DNA from: Anaerolineae bacterium
Lineage (GTDB): Bacteria; Chloroflexota; Anaerolineae; Anaerolineales; Villigracilaceae
Assembly (NCBI GenBank): GCA_017303655.1
Contig: JAFLCE010000016.1
Span: 1 to 54,736, forward strand
Reading direction: 5' to 3'
DNA length: 54,736 bases
Under the pieces are notes generated by a model. The model was not told the DNA's origin, made no database searches, and saw only the letters and a list, made by a program, of their open reading frames with translations. How positions within the stretch are numbered: the first letter of the stretch is position 1; each line of letters begins with the position of its first letter. The translations under genes were made by a program, and so were the position numbers. Below are positions 1 to 8,153 of this stretch, piece after piece.

Positions 1-60
1 TCAGTAAAGTGATGATGTGAATTCGTTTCATGGTTCCTCGTTATTTGACGATGGACGACG

Positions 61-110
61 GACGATTGACCATAGAAGATTTTATCGTCTGTCGTCGATG
101 GTCAATCGTC
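61..110. repeat. Long inverted repeat at the end of the cytochrome b fusion gene
   Basis: Perfect 13-base arms at 61-73 and 98-110, separated by 24 bases, flanked by loose GACGA-type direct repeats at 48-64. The right arm includes the last base of the stop codon (110-112, minus strand). A transcript leaving the minus-strand operon would fold here, but no T run follows, so a rho-independent terminator is not clear. It may be a dispersed intergenic repeat. Confidence 0.5.
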
Positions 111-2449
111 TATTTTTCTTCTTCCAGTGTCATCAAAAATGCGATCAAGTCATTGATCTGTTCTTCTGTCAAAATATCGCCAAAGTTTTGGATCATCTGC
201 CCTTCGGGGTAGCCTGAAACGACGAAAGCATTCGGCTCCAAAATGGACTGTCGCAAATAGTCTTCAGCGCTCATGCCAGGGATACGGTCATCTGCGCGGT
301 CTGCGATGCCATAGAATGAAGGACCGATGATGCGCTCGTCTTTTGTCAGCGAATGGCAAATGCGGCAACCTGCATTCACACCCGAGGCTGTCTCATAATA
401 AAGTTGTTCGCCCGCTTTCGGGTCAGGGAGATGAACATCGCGGAAGTTGATAGTAAGCGCCTGCTGTGGGTCAAGCGTAATGGTATCGTCAAACAAAATT
501 TGTTCAATACTCGCATCGGCACGGTCATACATCTTAACCGTTACATGATGTTTGCCGACCGGCAGAAAAATCTGTTCAAAAATGCGCGCACCCTGATTGA
601 TGTGATTGTCCTGGGTAGTATACGTTTCATCAAGTACTACATCGCCGTTCACTTCCAGCGTAATGCGAATCGGCTGGTCAAGATCAGGCTCAATGGTCGC
701 AGGAGGCGTAACGTCCTGAATGGCATAGCCACTATGATGCGTCATCTGAATGGCGAGCGAGGCAGAGCTTTCATCATAGAATTGCACGGGTCTGTCACTC
801 AACCAGATTTGAAAGGCAGTCACAAGCGCCATCACGCCGAGCAGTGGAAGGATAAAGCGAAGATGCTTTGAGTTTAATTTAAGAGTAAACGCATTCGCTT
901 CAGACTTAACCTGTGACTTGATTGCGCTCCCAAAGTCTGTGGGCGCCGCCCAAGCCGTGTGAACCAAGGGAATGAAGTTGGGCTTTAGTTTGGGTAAACG
1001 TTCACCAGTCACACGATCATTCAACCACGTGTTGCCTTCGCGATTGGCGCAATCTTCGGGCGGGCAGCCGATGAATTGCACATCACTTGCGCCTGCTTCC
1101 AATGCTTGAGCGGCAAGGTTGGGATTCGCCATGGCAATACAAGTCAGTGGAACGATGTGAACGTTCGGGTCATTGAAGTGTGTGCCAACGCCGTGCATGG
1201 CATGACGTTCACAGGTGAAGACGACTTTAATATCTTTTTTCTCAGCAACTTGTTCGAGTGTATTCTTCCACATCGGGTCGAGCGGAATATCGCCAAAGGT
1301 CAGGGCGTTATCGGGGCAGGAACCAATGCAGACGCCGCAAGAGACGCAAAGATTTGGGTCAATATCCGCCTGAAATTTTGGACGCGCTCCATCGGTGCGA
1401 GGAATCATTTTGATCGCAAGATACGGGCAGTCCCGTTCGCAGAGGGTGCAGCCGTCACAATTGGCGAGGTCTACTTTGACGGGTTTAAGTTCCTTCGCAC
1501 GCGGCATGATCCACGGCAGAGCGGTGACGAGCCCAATGATGAAGAGCAGGATGCTCCAGAAGAGGGCTTGAGGTCCGCGCAGGAAGGTGGGTAGATAGAA
1601 TAAATAGAATAAGTCAATGGGGGCTTGGGCAGGTAGCTGCGTTTCGTTTAGCGGAGGTAACATCCCAATGGGGAAGAGCGCCGCTGCAAGCAGCAACACC
1701 ACAATAGAGATGATCATCCAATACCGGGGCGGCATCCATTTGGCGCGGCTCATGCGTTTGAGGTGCAGCCAGAGGAAGTAGCCCACTAGAGCAGAGAGTC
1801 CCAAGTGCAGCACGATGACGATCATCATGAAGACCCAGCCCGTGCCTGCCGCATCCCCAACGAGATAATCCACAATGAAGGTTTGACCGGCTTTGAAATT
1901 GCCGAGAATTTTAAACAGGCTTTGGTTCAGTAGTTGAGCACGTTCATCCCATATGAGCCAGTAGCCGGTGATGCCAATGAACCAGACGGCAACCGCCATG
2001 CCAACACCCGTCACCCATGCCAGCCAGCGCGGACCACGAAAGCGGTCTTGAAAGAAGGTGCGCCAGCCGTGGAGTAACCCGAAGATGACGGCGGCATCTG
2101 AAGCATAACGATGCAAAGCACGGATGATGCGCCCGATGAGATTCGATTCTATTTTTGAAACGGCAAGATACGAAAAGGTGAACCCGAACGGATAGAACAT
2201 CGTCAGGTAGATGCCAGTTAATAGAATGACGACCAACAAGAAGATGGTGATCGTACCGGTGTGATAAAGCGGGTTGAAGCGCGGGTCGTGGATGAGCCAC
2301 TGGATGGGCGCTTCAAGGCGTAGGGAAATGCCCTCGAGAAACCCGAGCAGTTTGCGGCTGGGAGAATCGAGGCGGGTTTTCCAATCCACGCTGGGGTTGC
2401 GTTCGGAGAGGATGTCTGTCAGTTTTTTTTTGTTAGGGGGAGTGGTCAT
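110..2449 (-). CDS. Cytochrome b - 2[4Fe-4S] - FlpD/MvhD - cytochrome c fusion protein
   Basis: A 779-residue membrane redox protein with parts normally on separate subunits. The N-terminal third is a cytochrome b-type domain with two His pairs on helices, each H-x13-H (HRYAS...LLH and HLGLS...WLH), so two b hemes are likely. Next come two ferredoxin motifs (CDGCTLCERDCP and CVSCGVCIGSCP), then a Cys-containing FlpD/MvhD-like domain (TCERH, CIAMANP, GCPPEDC), a further membrane helix, a beta-rich stretch, and a C-terminal class I cytochrome c with CRICH. The start at 2449 was chosen because upstream sequence reads as low-complexity translation through the 2532-2566 hairpin. It is the last gene of the oxidase operon. 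Probable role: electron transfer between quinone or ferredoxin pools and the ba3 oxidase. Domains are seen; the electron path is inference. Confidence 0.85.
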   Translation of the reverse strand: MTTPPNKKKLTDILSERNPSVDWKTRLDSPSRKLLGFLEGISLRLEAPIQWLIHDPRFNPLYHTGTITIFLLVVILLTGIYLTMFYPFGFTFSYLAVSKIESNLIGRIIRALHRYASDAAVIFGLLHGWRTFFQDRFRGPRWLAWVTGVGMAVAVWFIGITGYWLIWDERAQLLNQSLFKILGNFKAGQTFIVDYLVGDAAGTGWVFMMIVIVLHLGLSALVGYFLWLHLKRMSRAKWMPPRYWMIISIVVLLLAAALFPIGMLPPLNETQLPAQAPIDLFYLFYLPTFLRGPQALFWSILLFIIGLVTALPWIMPRAKELKPVKVDLANCDGCTLCERDCPYLAIKMIPRTDGARPKFQADIDPNLCVSCGVCIGSCPDNALTFGDIPLDPMWKNTLEQVAEKKDIKVVFTCERHAMHGVGTHFNDPNVHIVPLTCIAMANPNLAAQALEAGASDVQFIGCPPEDCANREGNTWLNDRVTGERLPKLKPNFIPLVHTAWAAPTDFGSAIKSQVKSEANAFTLKLNSKHLRFILPLLGVMALVTAFQIWLSDRPVQFYDESSASLAIQMTHHSGYAIQDVTPPATIEPDLDQPIRITLEVNGDVVLDETYTTQDNHINQGARIFEQIFLPVGKHHVTVKMYDRADASIEQILFDDTITLDPQQALTINFRDVHLPDPKAGEQLYYETASGVNAGCRICHSLTKDERIIGPSFYGIADRADDRIPGMSAEDYLRQSILEPNAFVVSGYPEGQMIQNFGDILTEEQINDLIAFLMTLEEEK

Positions 2450-2531
2450 GTTTTCAAGGATGAAGAATGATTTCGCGTTGAGATAACAATAAAAATAAAG
2501 GCAAGTATTAAGAAGATTGCGAAAAAAGAGG

Positions 2532-2566
2532 AAGGTGACAGTCACTTTATGAGCGACTGTCACCTT
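2532..2566 (-). terminator. Stem-loop between oxidase subunit I and the cytochrome b fusion
   Basis: Perfect 12-base inverted repeat (2532-2543 with 2555-2566, 11-base loop) directly after the subunit I stop. Read on the minus strand it is followed by a CCTC then six T bases, so it can act as a leaky terminator that lowers expression of the downstream fusion gene. Confidence 0.5.
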
Positions 2567-2574
2567 TGATTGAA

Positions 2575-4224
2575 TTACCAGACCCGGAAGCCGGGGGAGG
2601 TGAGGGCGATGTTCTTGATCAGGTCGAAGAGGACAGGTCCGTAAACGAGCACGATCAAGGCGAGGGTGCCATAGATCCACGGAGCCCAACGATCGAGCCA
2701 GATGGGTCCATTGGCAGGGTCTTGCATGGGTTCGGCGATGGGAACTTCCACTTCGGTTTCAACGGTTTCTTTGTTCGTGGCGGTCTTGAACATAACCACG
2801 AAATAGATGATCGCACTAACCAAGAGGATCGCGCCGCCAACGCCAACTTGGAAGAGGCGACTGTTCCATTCTTCAGGAACATAGGGAGCCAAACCAAGCG
2901 GTACGCGGCGGGGAGCGCCGAGTAAGCCAAGCACATGCATCGAGTTGGAGAAGATGATCATGCCCACGAACCATACCCAGGCTTGAATGGTCGCCCATTT
3001 CGGCTGCCAAAGTTTCTTACCGGTGAGGTAAGGCACCAGCCAGTAGGAAATGCCCATGAAGCTCAAGGTGACTGCGGTTGCCACCGTGAGGTGGAAGTGA
3101 CCAGGGATGAAAGCGGTGTTGTGCAAGACGAGGTTGACGTTATAAGAAGCATTCGCCAAACCACCAATGCCACCGAAGAAGAACAGAAGTCCCGCGAGCA
3201 ATTGTGCTGCTACAGAGGGATTGCTCCAATTCAGTTTGCCGATCCAGGCGAGTGCGCCTTTGCCGCCATTCTTGCGCGCGCCGTGTTCAAGCGAAGCGAT
3301 CACGGTGAAGGCGGTCATCATGGAGGGGAAGAACACACCGAAGGTGAGCATGGAGTGGATGAACTTCCAAACGGGCGGCACACCGGGGTCCACATATTGG
3401 TGATGGAAGCCAAGCGGAGTGGAAAGCACGAGGAAGATCCAGAAGGACAGGCGGGCGAGCGAGTCGCTGAACATCTTGCCATTGCCAGCCTGCTTGGGAA
3501 GCATGGCATACCAGGAAATGTACGCCGGTAAGAGCCAGAAGTACACCAAGGGGTGACCAGTGAACCAGAAATAGGTACGGGCGAGCTGCGGGTCTACGCC
3601 TTCGATCAGTCCGAGTGACCAAGGCAGCAGCATGGTGAGAATTTCAACAGCAATACCAATCGTACAGATCTGCCACAACAAGGCAGTGACGAGGGAGGCA
3701 AAGGAAATGAAAGGAGTGCGTTCGTTGGGGTTTTCTTTGCGCCAGGCGGCATAGGTCATGAACAAGCCCCACCCTTCCACCCAACTACCAACCACCACCA
3801 GGGTTAGACCCAGGTAGAAAGCCCAATTGGCTTTAAGAGGCGGATAGAAAGTGAAGAGCACAGTGGCTTCATTCGCGAGGATCGGGATCGCTGTGGTCAC
3901 CACACCGACAACCATCACCCAGAAACCGACCTTGTTCAAAGTGGGATTCTTAAGCGGACGCTTCAGACCAAAGATAACGTTGAAGGTCAGAAAGCCCATA
4001 ATGAAGAAGGTCGTCCAAACCAGAGCATTCAACACACCGTGAATGGTGAGACCTTGATAGTACGACTTGATCAGCGGCTTAAGATAGGGATAGAAATCCC
4101 AGCCAGCATGTTCAAACGATTGCAGCGGACCGAACAAGCTGCCGACCGCAAGCGCGAGGATAGCAACCAGAAGATGGGAGCCGACGAATTTCTTTTCTGA
4201 AGCGGATACTTGATATTGTTTCAT
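2575..4224 (-). CDS. cbaA: ba3-type (type B) heme-copper oxidase subunit I
   Basis: Catalytic subunit of a terminal oxidase, 549 residues with about 13 hydrophobic helices. Visible ligands are a low-spin heme His in TIHGVLNALVW, CuB ligands in GHPLVYFWLLPAY (His and the cross-linked Tyr four residues on, as in type A and B oxidases) and the HH pair in FHHQYVDPG, and the two heme His of PGHFHLTVA. The sequence resembles Thermus-type ba3 rather than aa3 or cbb3 enzymes. It reduces O2 to water at the cytoplasmic membrane with cytochrome c as likely donor. It is transcribed with subunits II and IIa upstream and the cytochrome b fusion downstream. Confidence 0.93.
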   Translation of the reverse strand: MKQYQVSASEKKFVGSHLLVAILALAVGSLFGPLQSFEHAGWDFYPYLKPLIKSYYQGLTIHGVLNALVWTTFFIMGFLTFNVIFGLKRPLKNPTLNKVGFWVMVVGVVTTAIPILANEATVLFTFYPPLKANWAFYLGLTLVVVGSWVEGWGLFMTYAAWRKENPNERTPFISFASLVTALLWQICTIGIAVEILTMLLPWSLGLIEGVDPQLARTYFWFTGHPLVYFWLLPAYISWYAMLPKQAGNGKMFSDSLARLSFWIFLVLSTPLGFHHQYVDPGVPPVWKFIHSMLTFGVFFPSMMTAFTVIASLEHGARKNGGKGALAWIGKLNWSNPSVAAQLLAGLLFFFGGIGGLANASYNVNLVLHNTAFIPGHFHLTVATAVTLSFMGISYWLVPYLTGKKLWQPKWATIQAWVWFVGMIIFSNSMHVLGLLGAPRRVPLGLAPYVPEEWNSRLFQVGVGGAILLVSAIIYFVVMFKTATNKETVETEVEVPIAEPMQDPANGPIWLDRWAPWIYGTLALIVLVYGPVLFDLIKNIALTSPGFRVW

Positions 4225-4241
4225 GATTGTCTCTCCTAGCC

Positions 4242-4742
4242 TTACGGCGTCACAATAACTGCGCCGTACATCACGGCATGACCCGCGCCACAGAACTCTG
4301 TGCAGATGAAGTCATAGGTTCCGGCTTTATCGAACTTGATGGTCAATTTGGAGACCTGCCCTGGCAACACCATAAAATTGGCATTGGTGTCCTGGATCTT
4401 GAAGCCATGTTGAACATCAGCGGATGTAACGTAGAACGAAACGCTTGAACCAGCAGGTACGGTGATTTCCTTGGGGAGGTATTCCCACTGAGGAACTGCA
4501 CGAGCCAGAATGTAGGCATCGTATTTGCCGGGGGCAATTTCGCGCAAGCCCGGGTTCGACCACGGGCTATTCGGGTCGGTTGCCACAGTACGCGGATCCA
4601 CACGTTGTTCGGGAGCGGGCACTTGAATTCCCATTCCGAAGGCTGCCACACTAACAGCGATGGCAAACAAGGCAAGTAGGACAAAACTGAAGATCATCCA
4701 GTTGCGCTCGTAGGCATCAATGTGCATTTTCTGCGTGCTCAT
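4242..4742 (-). CDS. cbaB: ba3-type oxidase subunit II (CuA)
   Basis: 166 residues with one N-terminal membrane anchor and a periplasmic cupredoxin domain. The CuA site is complete: an upstream His in DVQHGF, then CTEFCGAGHAVM supplying two Cys, Glu, His and Met. The single anchor and short length fit ba3-type subunit II. The start at 4742 overlaps the stop of the upstream subunit IIa gene (ATGA), so translation is probably coupled. It receives electrons from cytochrome c and passes them to subunit I, encoded 17 bases downstream. Confidence 0.92.
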   Translation of the reverse strand: MSTQKMHIDAYERNWMIFSFVLLALFAIAVSVAAFGMGIQVPAPEQRVDPRTVATDPNSPWSNPGLREIAPGKYDAYILARAVPQWEYLPKEITVPAGSSVSFYVTSADVQHGFKIQDTNANFMVLPGQVSKLTIKFDKAGTYDFICTEFCGAGHAVMYGAVIVTP

Positions 4743-4876
4743 AATGTGCCTCCACGTCCGACAAGGATCCAATAGATCGTTGCCCAAATTGCGATGAGTG
4801 TGATGACAAAGATCGTCAAAACGGCGATCGTGCCAGTTGGGCGGAACTCATCATCTTCTTTCTCTTTCTTCGCCAT
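4739..4876 (-). CDS. cbaD: ba3-type oxidase subunit IIa (single-helix small subunit)
   Basis: A 45-residue protein: a charged N-terminus (MAKKEKEDDEFRPTG), one hydrophobic helix of about 25 residues (ending near AIWATIYWILVG), and a short tail. Size, topology and position directly before the CuA subunit match the subunit IIa of Thermus-type ba3 oxidases, whose helix replaces the second helix missing from subunit II. A good ribosome site (AAGGAGA, eight bases before ATG) supports the start. Its TGA overlaps the ATG of subunit II. Confidence 0.85.
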   Translation of the reverse strand: MAKKEKEDDEFRPTGTIAVLTIFVITLIAIWATIYWILVGRGGTL

Positions 4877-4912
4877 GATTCATTCTCCTTGAAAATGGAA
4901 TTTAGGATTGCT

Positions 4913-4980
4913 GCCGCTTCCTGCGGCGCTGCAAACTGAGGGGTGGACCTGGGCGTATACCTACGCTGGGGCAGTCCACC
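4913..4980 (-). other. Two stem-loops in the leader of the oxidase structural genes
   Basis: Between the SCO gene and subunit IIa there are two inverted repeats: GGTGGAC/GTCCACC (4942-4948 with 4974-4980) with an inner GCGTA/TACGC, and GCCGC/GCGGC (4913-4917 with 4923-4927). No T run follows. They could be processing or stability elements separating SCO and oxidase messages. Confidence 0.4.
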
Positions 4981-4983
4981 GCC

Positions 4984-5571
4984 TTATTGCCGTAACATGT
5001 ACTTCAGATCATCGGCGATCTCTTGCGAGGTCACACCGAATGGAAATACCAATTTCAAATAGCCTTCCCTGTCGAGCACAAGCAGGGTGGCTGTATGGTC
5101 GATCAGATACCCGGTCGCATCGCTGCCTTCCGATTTCTGGTAGAAAATGCCGTATAACGAAGCAACTTCATCCAACTTTTCTTTTGTGCCGGTGATGCCG
5201 ATCATGGATGGGTGAAATTGATTGACATAATCGCTCAGTTTTTCAGGCGTATCGCGCTCTGGGTCAAGCGAAACCATGATGACTTGAATATCATCAGCCC
5301 GTGAGCCGAGGTCGCGTAATGCCTGCCCAACGTTCGCCAATGTGGCGGGGCAAATATCGGGGCAGAAGGTGTAACCAAAATACATCACCACAAGCTTGCC
5401 GCGGTAATCACTGAGCGACACATCTCCGCTTGAGCTTGTCAACGTGAAATTATAGGAAGGCTCAGGCGATTGAATGACCGTCCCATGAAAGGTGTGCGGG
5501 CGGAAAAAGTAATACCCGACCGCCAGACCCAGGACCACTGCCATAACCGAAATAAAAACTTTAACTTTCAT
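4984..5571 (-). CDS. SCO1/SenC-type copper chaperone
   Basis: 195 residues: an N-terminal membrane anchor (about 5-21) and an exported thioredoxin-like domain. The copper site is present as TFCPDICP (CxxxC) with the distal His in LIDHTATLL. Family members deliver copper to the CuA centre of subunit II, which is encoded just downstream. It follows a second, divergent SCO-like gene after a 37-base gap and shares its strand. Confidence 0.9.
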   Translation of the reverse strand: MKVKVFISVMAVVLGLAVGYYFFRPHTFHGTVIQSPEPSYNFTLTSSSGDVSLSDYRGKLVVMYFGYTFCPDICPATLANVGQALRDLGSRADDIQVIMVSLDPERDTPEKLSDYVNQFHPSMIGITGTKEKLDEVASLYGIFYQKSEGSDATGYLIDHTATLLVLDREGYLKLVFPFGVTSQEIADDLKYMLRQ

Positions 5572-5608
5572 AATGTGTCTACTTGTCTACTCTCTACACT
5601 GTCTGCGA

Positions 5609-6283
5609 TTATGGTGCGTAGCACAAAAATAAATGAGCTGCTTCGTAAGCCAGCTTTGAGGAACCTGTACTGTTCTTTACTTCATCTGCCAGTACGCCGA
5701 GGTGACGTAGGATGCGGTCTGCATCTGAGACCTCAGTGGCGTAGCGATATTCCGAGCGGATGATGCCCCAGCCATCGACGAGCACGTAACCGGGGTCAAG
5801 GGCAAAATTGCCATCACCTTTGTCTTCGTAATACGTTTCAAAACCCGCACCGACGATCGTCTTGAGCAGGGCTTTGTTTTCTGTGGTCGCGAACTTCCAT
5901 TGGGTGAAGTCTGCACCGAGGGCGGTTCCATAGGCGTTCAACACTTCAGTCGTGTCGCGCTCCGGGTCGATGGAGATGGTTACGAATGAAACGGGAATGC
6001 CGCCTAAATCCACTTCGCTGAGGCGAGCTTGGATCTCTTGAATGGTTTCACTTGAATTGAAACAAGGCGCCGGGCAGTGGGTGTAGGTGAACGAATAAAG
6101 CACGAATTGTCCGCGCAAGGTTTCGCTAGTGAGGGGTTGTCCGCTTTGGTCTACAAAGTTATAAGCAGGTGCAATGCGCATACGCGGCAAGACTTGAATG
6201 GGTTGGAATACTTTGAATGCAAAGGCAGAGAGCACAAGTAGCACCGCGAAGGCGTACATGCCATTAAAGAGTGTTTTGCTCAT
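5609..6283 (-). CDS. Divergent SCO-like protein, probable loss of the copper His
   Basis: 224 residues with an N-terminal membrane segment (MYAFAVLLVLSAFAF) and a thioredoxin-like fold. It keeps a CxxxC site (HCPAPCF) and the SIDPERDT signature of the SCO family. Where typical members have D-H-[ST]-A before the Leu-rich strand, this protein reads ALDPGYVLVDG, so the third copper ligand appears missing. The C-terminus has about 25 extra residues. The start at 6283 lies two bases after the Rrf2 stop codon, indicating coupled expression. It may be a thiol-disulfide reductase for CuA assembly rather than a copper donor (inference). Confidence 0.8.
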   Translation of the reverse strand: MSKTLFNGMYAFAVLLVLSAFAFKVFQPIQVLPRMRIAPAYNFVDQSGQPLTSETLRGQFVLYSFTYTHCPAPCFNSSETIQEIQARLSEVDLGGIPVSFVTISIDPERDTTEVLNAYGTALGADFTQWKFATTENKALLKTIVGAGFETYYEDKGDGNFALDPGYVLVDGWGIIRSEYRYATEVSDADRILRHLGVLADEVKNSTGSSKLAYEAAHLFLCYAP

Positions 6284-6284
6284 A

Positions 6285-6782
6285 CTAGAAATTATCAGCC
6301 GTGGGAAAGGTTGGAAGTGGAGGAACAAGCTCGAGCGGGATCGAGCCGGAAGGGGTTAACGTTGCTTCGATCTGAATCCCATCATCCACCAGTTGCTGAA
6401 AGGTGATGCGTTTCATTTCATTGCGGAGCAGGTCGTTGAGGTACCACCATTGGCAACTGACCGGACATTTATTCTCGAAGGGGCAGTCGCCTTCCTTTAG
6501 AATGCAATCGGAGATGACGAGTGGACCTTCAAAATGTTCTACAATTTGAAGCAAGGTAATCTGGTCTGGCAGAAAAGCGAGGGTGAGTCCGCCATCGCGC
6601 CCGGGCTGGGTTTTGATGAAGCCGCCATTTGCCAGCCCAGCCACAATACGCTGCAGCAGGGATGGGGGAATGAGCATTTGTTGACCGATCTCGGCGGTGG
6701 TCATGCGGGTGCCTTGAGGCATTTTAGCAAGAGCCAACACTACGCGAACGGCATAATCTGTTTGGCGGTTTACACGGAACAT
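6285..6782 (-). CDS. Rrf2-family redox/NO-responsive regulator
   Basis: 165 residues with the Rrf2 winged helix (YAVRVVLALAKMPQG and the following recognition region) and a Cys cluster C-x6-C-x5-C-x3-C (CILKEGDCPFENKCPVSC) in the usual place for Fe-S cluster ligands. Relatives such as NsrR and IscR use a cluster to sense NO or cluster status. It is the first gene of the oxidase operon and has a good ribosome site (AGAAGGA). A long palindrome lies just upstream, so autoregulation of the whole respiratory operon is likely. The ligand sensed cannot be told from sequence. Confidence 0.88.
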   Translation of the reverse strand: MFRVNRQTDYAVRVVLALAKMPQGTRMTTAEIGQQMLIPPSLLQRIVAGLANGGFIKTQPGRDGGLTLAFLPDQITLLQIVEHFEGPLVISDCILKEGDCPFENKCPVSCQWWYLNDLLRNEMKRITFQQLVDDGIQIEATLTPSGSIPLELVPPLPTFPTADNF

Positions 6783-6796
6783 GTCATTCCTTCTGA

Positions 6797-6827
6797 GTAA
6801 ACGTTGACATAACGTGTCAATGTTTAC
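6797..6827. promoter_or_regulatory. 31-bp palindromic operator upstream of the Rrf2 gene
   Basis: Symmetric about 6812, with half-sites GTAAAC-n-TTGACA (6797-6809) and TGTCAA-n-GTTTAC (6815-6827). It sits 15 bases before the Rrf2 start. Rrf2 proteins bind dyad sites of this kind, so this is the probable autoregulatory operator of the oxidase operon. Confidence 0.65.
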
Positions 6828-7029
6828 AAAGATTGTACGGATTTACCTGTATCTTTTGATGTGTTATTAATCACATTGTTAAATGACAAACGTCTCTTGT
6901 TGTTGTGCATCGCTTAAATATTCTGGATAATTTTTACCTGATTTTCTAAATTGTAAGAGTAGGGATATTGGGATAAATAAATGTGCTGAAAATGGATTTC
7001 TGGCAGAACGACATGCTTTTGTTGAATGA

Positions 7030-7062
7030 TATAATCTTTAAAATTTAATTCAGAGGTAAGAG
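7030..7062 (+). promoter_or_regulatory. Promoter -10 and ribosome site of lgt
   Basis: TATAAT at 7030-7035 is followed by an AGAGG ribosome site (7052-7056) just before the ATG at 7063. No convincing -35 is visible. The 235 bases between this and the Rrf2 operator hold no other feature I can support. Confidence 0.4.
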
Positions 7063-8106
7063 ATGATAGACCCTGTATTGTTTAGCTTCAAATTGTTCGC
7101 CCTACAAATCACGCTGACCTGGTACGGTCTGATCGTGATGACGGGTGTGCTCGTAGGCGGTTGGATCGCCGAACGTGAAGTCCGCCGCCGCGGCGAGAAC
7201 GGTGAAGTCTTGCTCGATGCCATGGTATGGGCTGTGATCGCTGGCATTATCGGTGCGCGCTTGTGGTATGTTGTCAATGCCATCATCGGCGGGAACCGTA
7301 TTTATATTGAAGACCCCATGGCTATCATCCGCCCGCCCATTGCTGGTTTGCATTTCTTTGGTGGGCTGTTACTCGGCGCACTCGTGTTAGCCCTGTATCT
7401 GCGCCGCGAAGGCTATGATGTCTGGCTGTTCATGGATGCAGTGGCTCCGGCGGCTTTGTTAGGGCAAGCCATTGGTCGCTTGGGAAATTTCGTCAACCTG
7501 GAGTTGTACGGTCCTCCCACCACTCTGCCTTGGGGCATTGTCATTCCGCTGGATCATCGTCTGCCGGAATTTGCCAACCTAAGCGAAACCACGCGTTTTC
7601 ACCCGACATTTTTTTACGAGATGGTCCTGAATGTACTGGCGTTTCTCTTTATCATTTGGTACTCACGCCGCAACGATGAAAATGAAGTAGCAGAAAAACC
7701 AGGCACCATTTTCAGCTTATGGTTGATCTCCGCCGGGTTCATTCGCGTCTTCATCGAATTCTTCCGCCCCGATCAGCCCAAGCTTGGCGATACCTTCATT
7801 ACTACTTCCATGTTGGTTGCCTTTCTGATGGGCGTTGCAGGTGTCGTCATGTATCTGGCTCTTAAGGGAAAATTACAGCTTGCCTTTGCCGAGAACTGGC
7901 CCGAGGAATATCGCATCAAAAAAGTGGAAAAGAAACCCGCCTCGCTCCGCACCCGTAAAGTGGAAGCTGACCCGATCCCTGACGACGCTGAAGACGAGAT
8001 CGAAAAGCCAGTCGTCAAACGCAAAGCAGCCACGCGTGCAAAACCAGTTGCGAAAGCGACGACAACCAAGAAAGCCCCTGTCCGCAAGAAAAAGACGAGC
8101 GAATAG
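7063..8106 (+). CDS. lgt: Prolipoprotein diacylglyceryl transferase
   Basis: 347 residues. Transfers diacylglycerol from phosphatidylglycerol to the lipobox Cys of prolipoproteins in the cytoplasmic membrane. The family signature is clear: LTWYGLIVMTGV, the HFFGGLLLGA segment, and GQAIGRLGNFVNLELYG. There are about seven membrane helices up to residue 270. The last 75 residues form a Lys/Ala-rich hydrophilic tail (KPVVKRKAATRAKPV) that is not part of the core enzyme. It appears monocistronic, ending at a bidirectional terminator. Confidence 0.95.
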   Translation: MIDPVLFSFKLFALQITLTWYGLIVMTGVLVGGWIAEREVRRRGENGEVLLDAMVWAVIAGIIGARLWYVVNAIIGGNRIYIEDPMAIIRPPIAGLHFFGGLLLGALVLALYLRREGYDVWLFMDAVAPAALLGQAIGRLGNFVNLELYGPPTTLPWGIVIPLDHRLPEFANLSETTRFHPTFFYEMVLNVLAFLFIIWYSRRNDENEVAEKPGTIFSLWLISAGFIRVFIEFFRPDQPKLGDTFITTSMLVAFLMGVAGVVMYLALKGKLQLAFAENWPEEYRIKKVEKKPASLRTRKVEADPIPDDAEDEIEKPVVKRKAATRAKPVAKATTTKKAPVRKKKTSE

Positions 8107-8110
8107 AATA

Positions 8111-8141
8111 AAAAAAGAGCATCTTCAAGATGCTCTTTTTT
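8111..8141. terminator. Bidirectional terminator between lgt and the sulfotransferase gene
   Basis: GAGCATC/GATGCTC stem with an A run before and a T run after, located between two convergent genes. It can stop transcription from both sides. Confidence 0.85.
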
Positions 8142-8153
8142 GTTCACTAGTGA

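Noticed and set aside
2450-2689. N-terminal 80-residue extension of the cytochrome b fusion
   Set aside because: It would read through the subunit I stop and the hairpin at 2532-2566, and its sequence is Arg/Leu-rich without domain character.
2935-3531. 198-codon plus-strand frame inside oxidase subunit I
   Set aside because: It is antisense to the strongly conserved oxidase gene and has no recognisable features.
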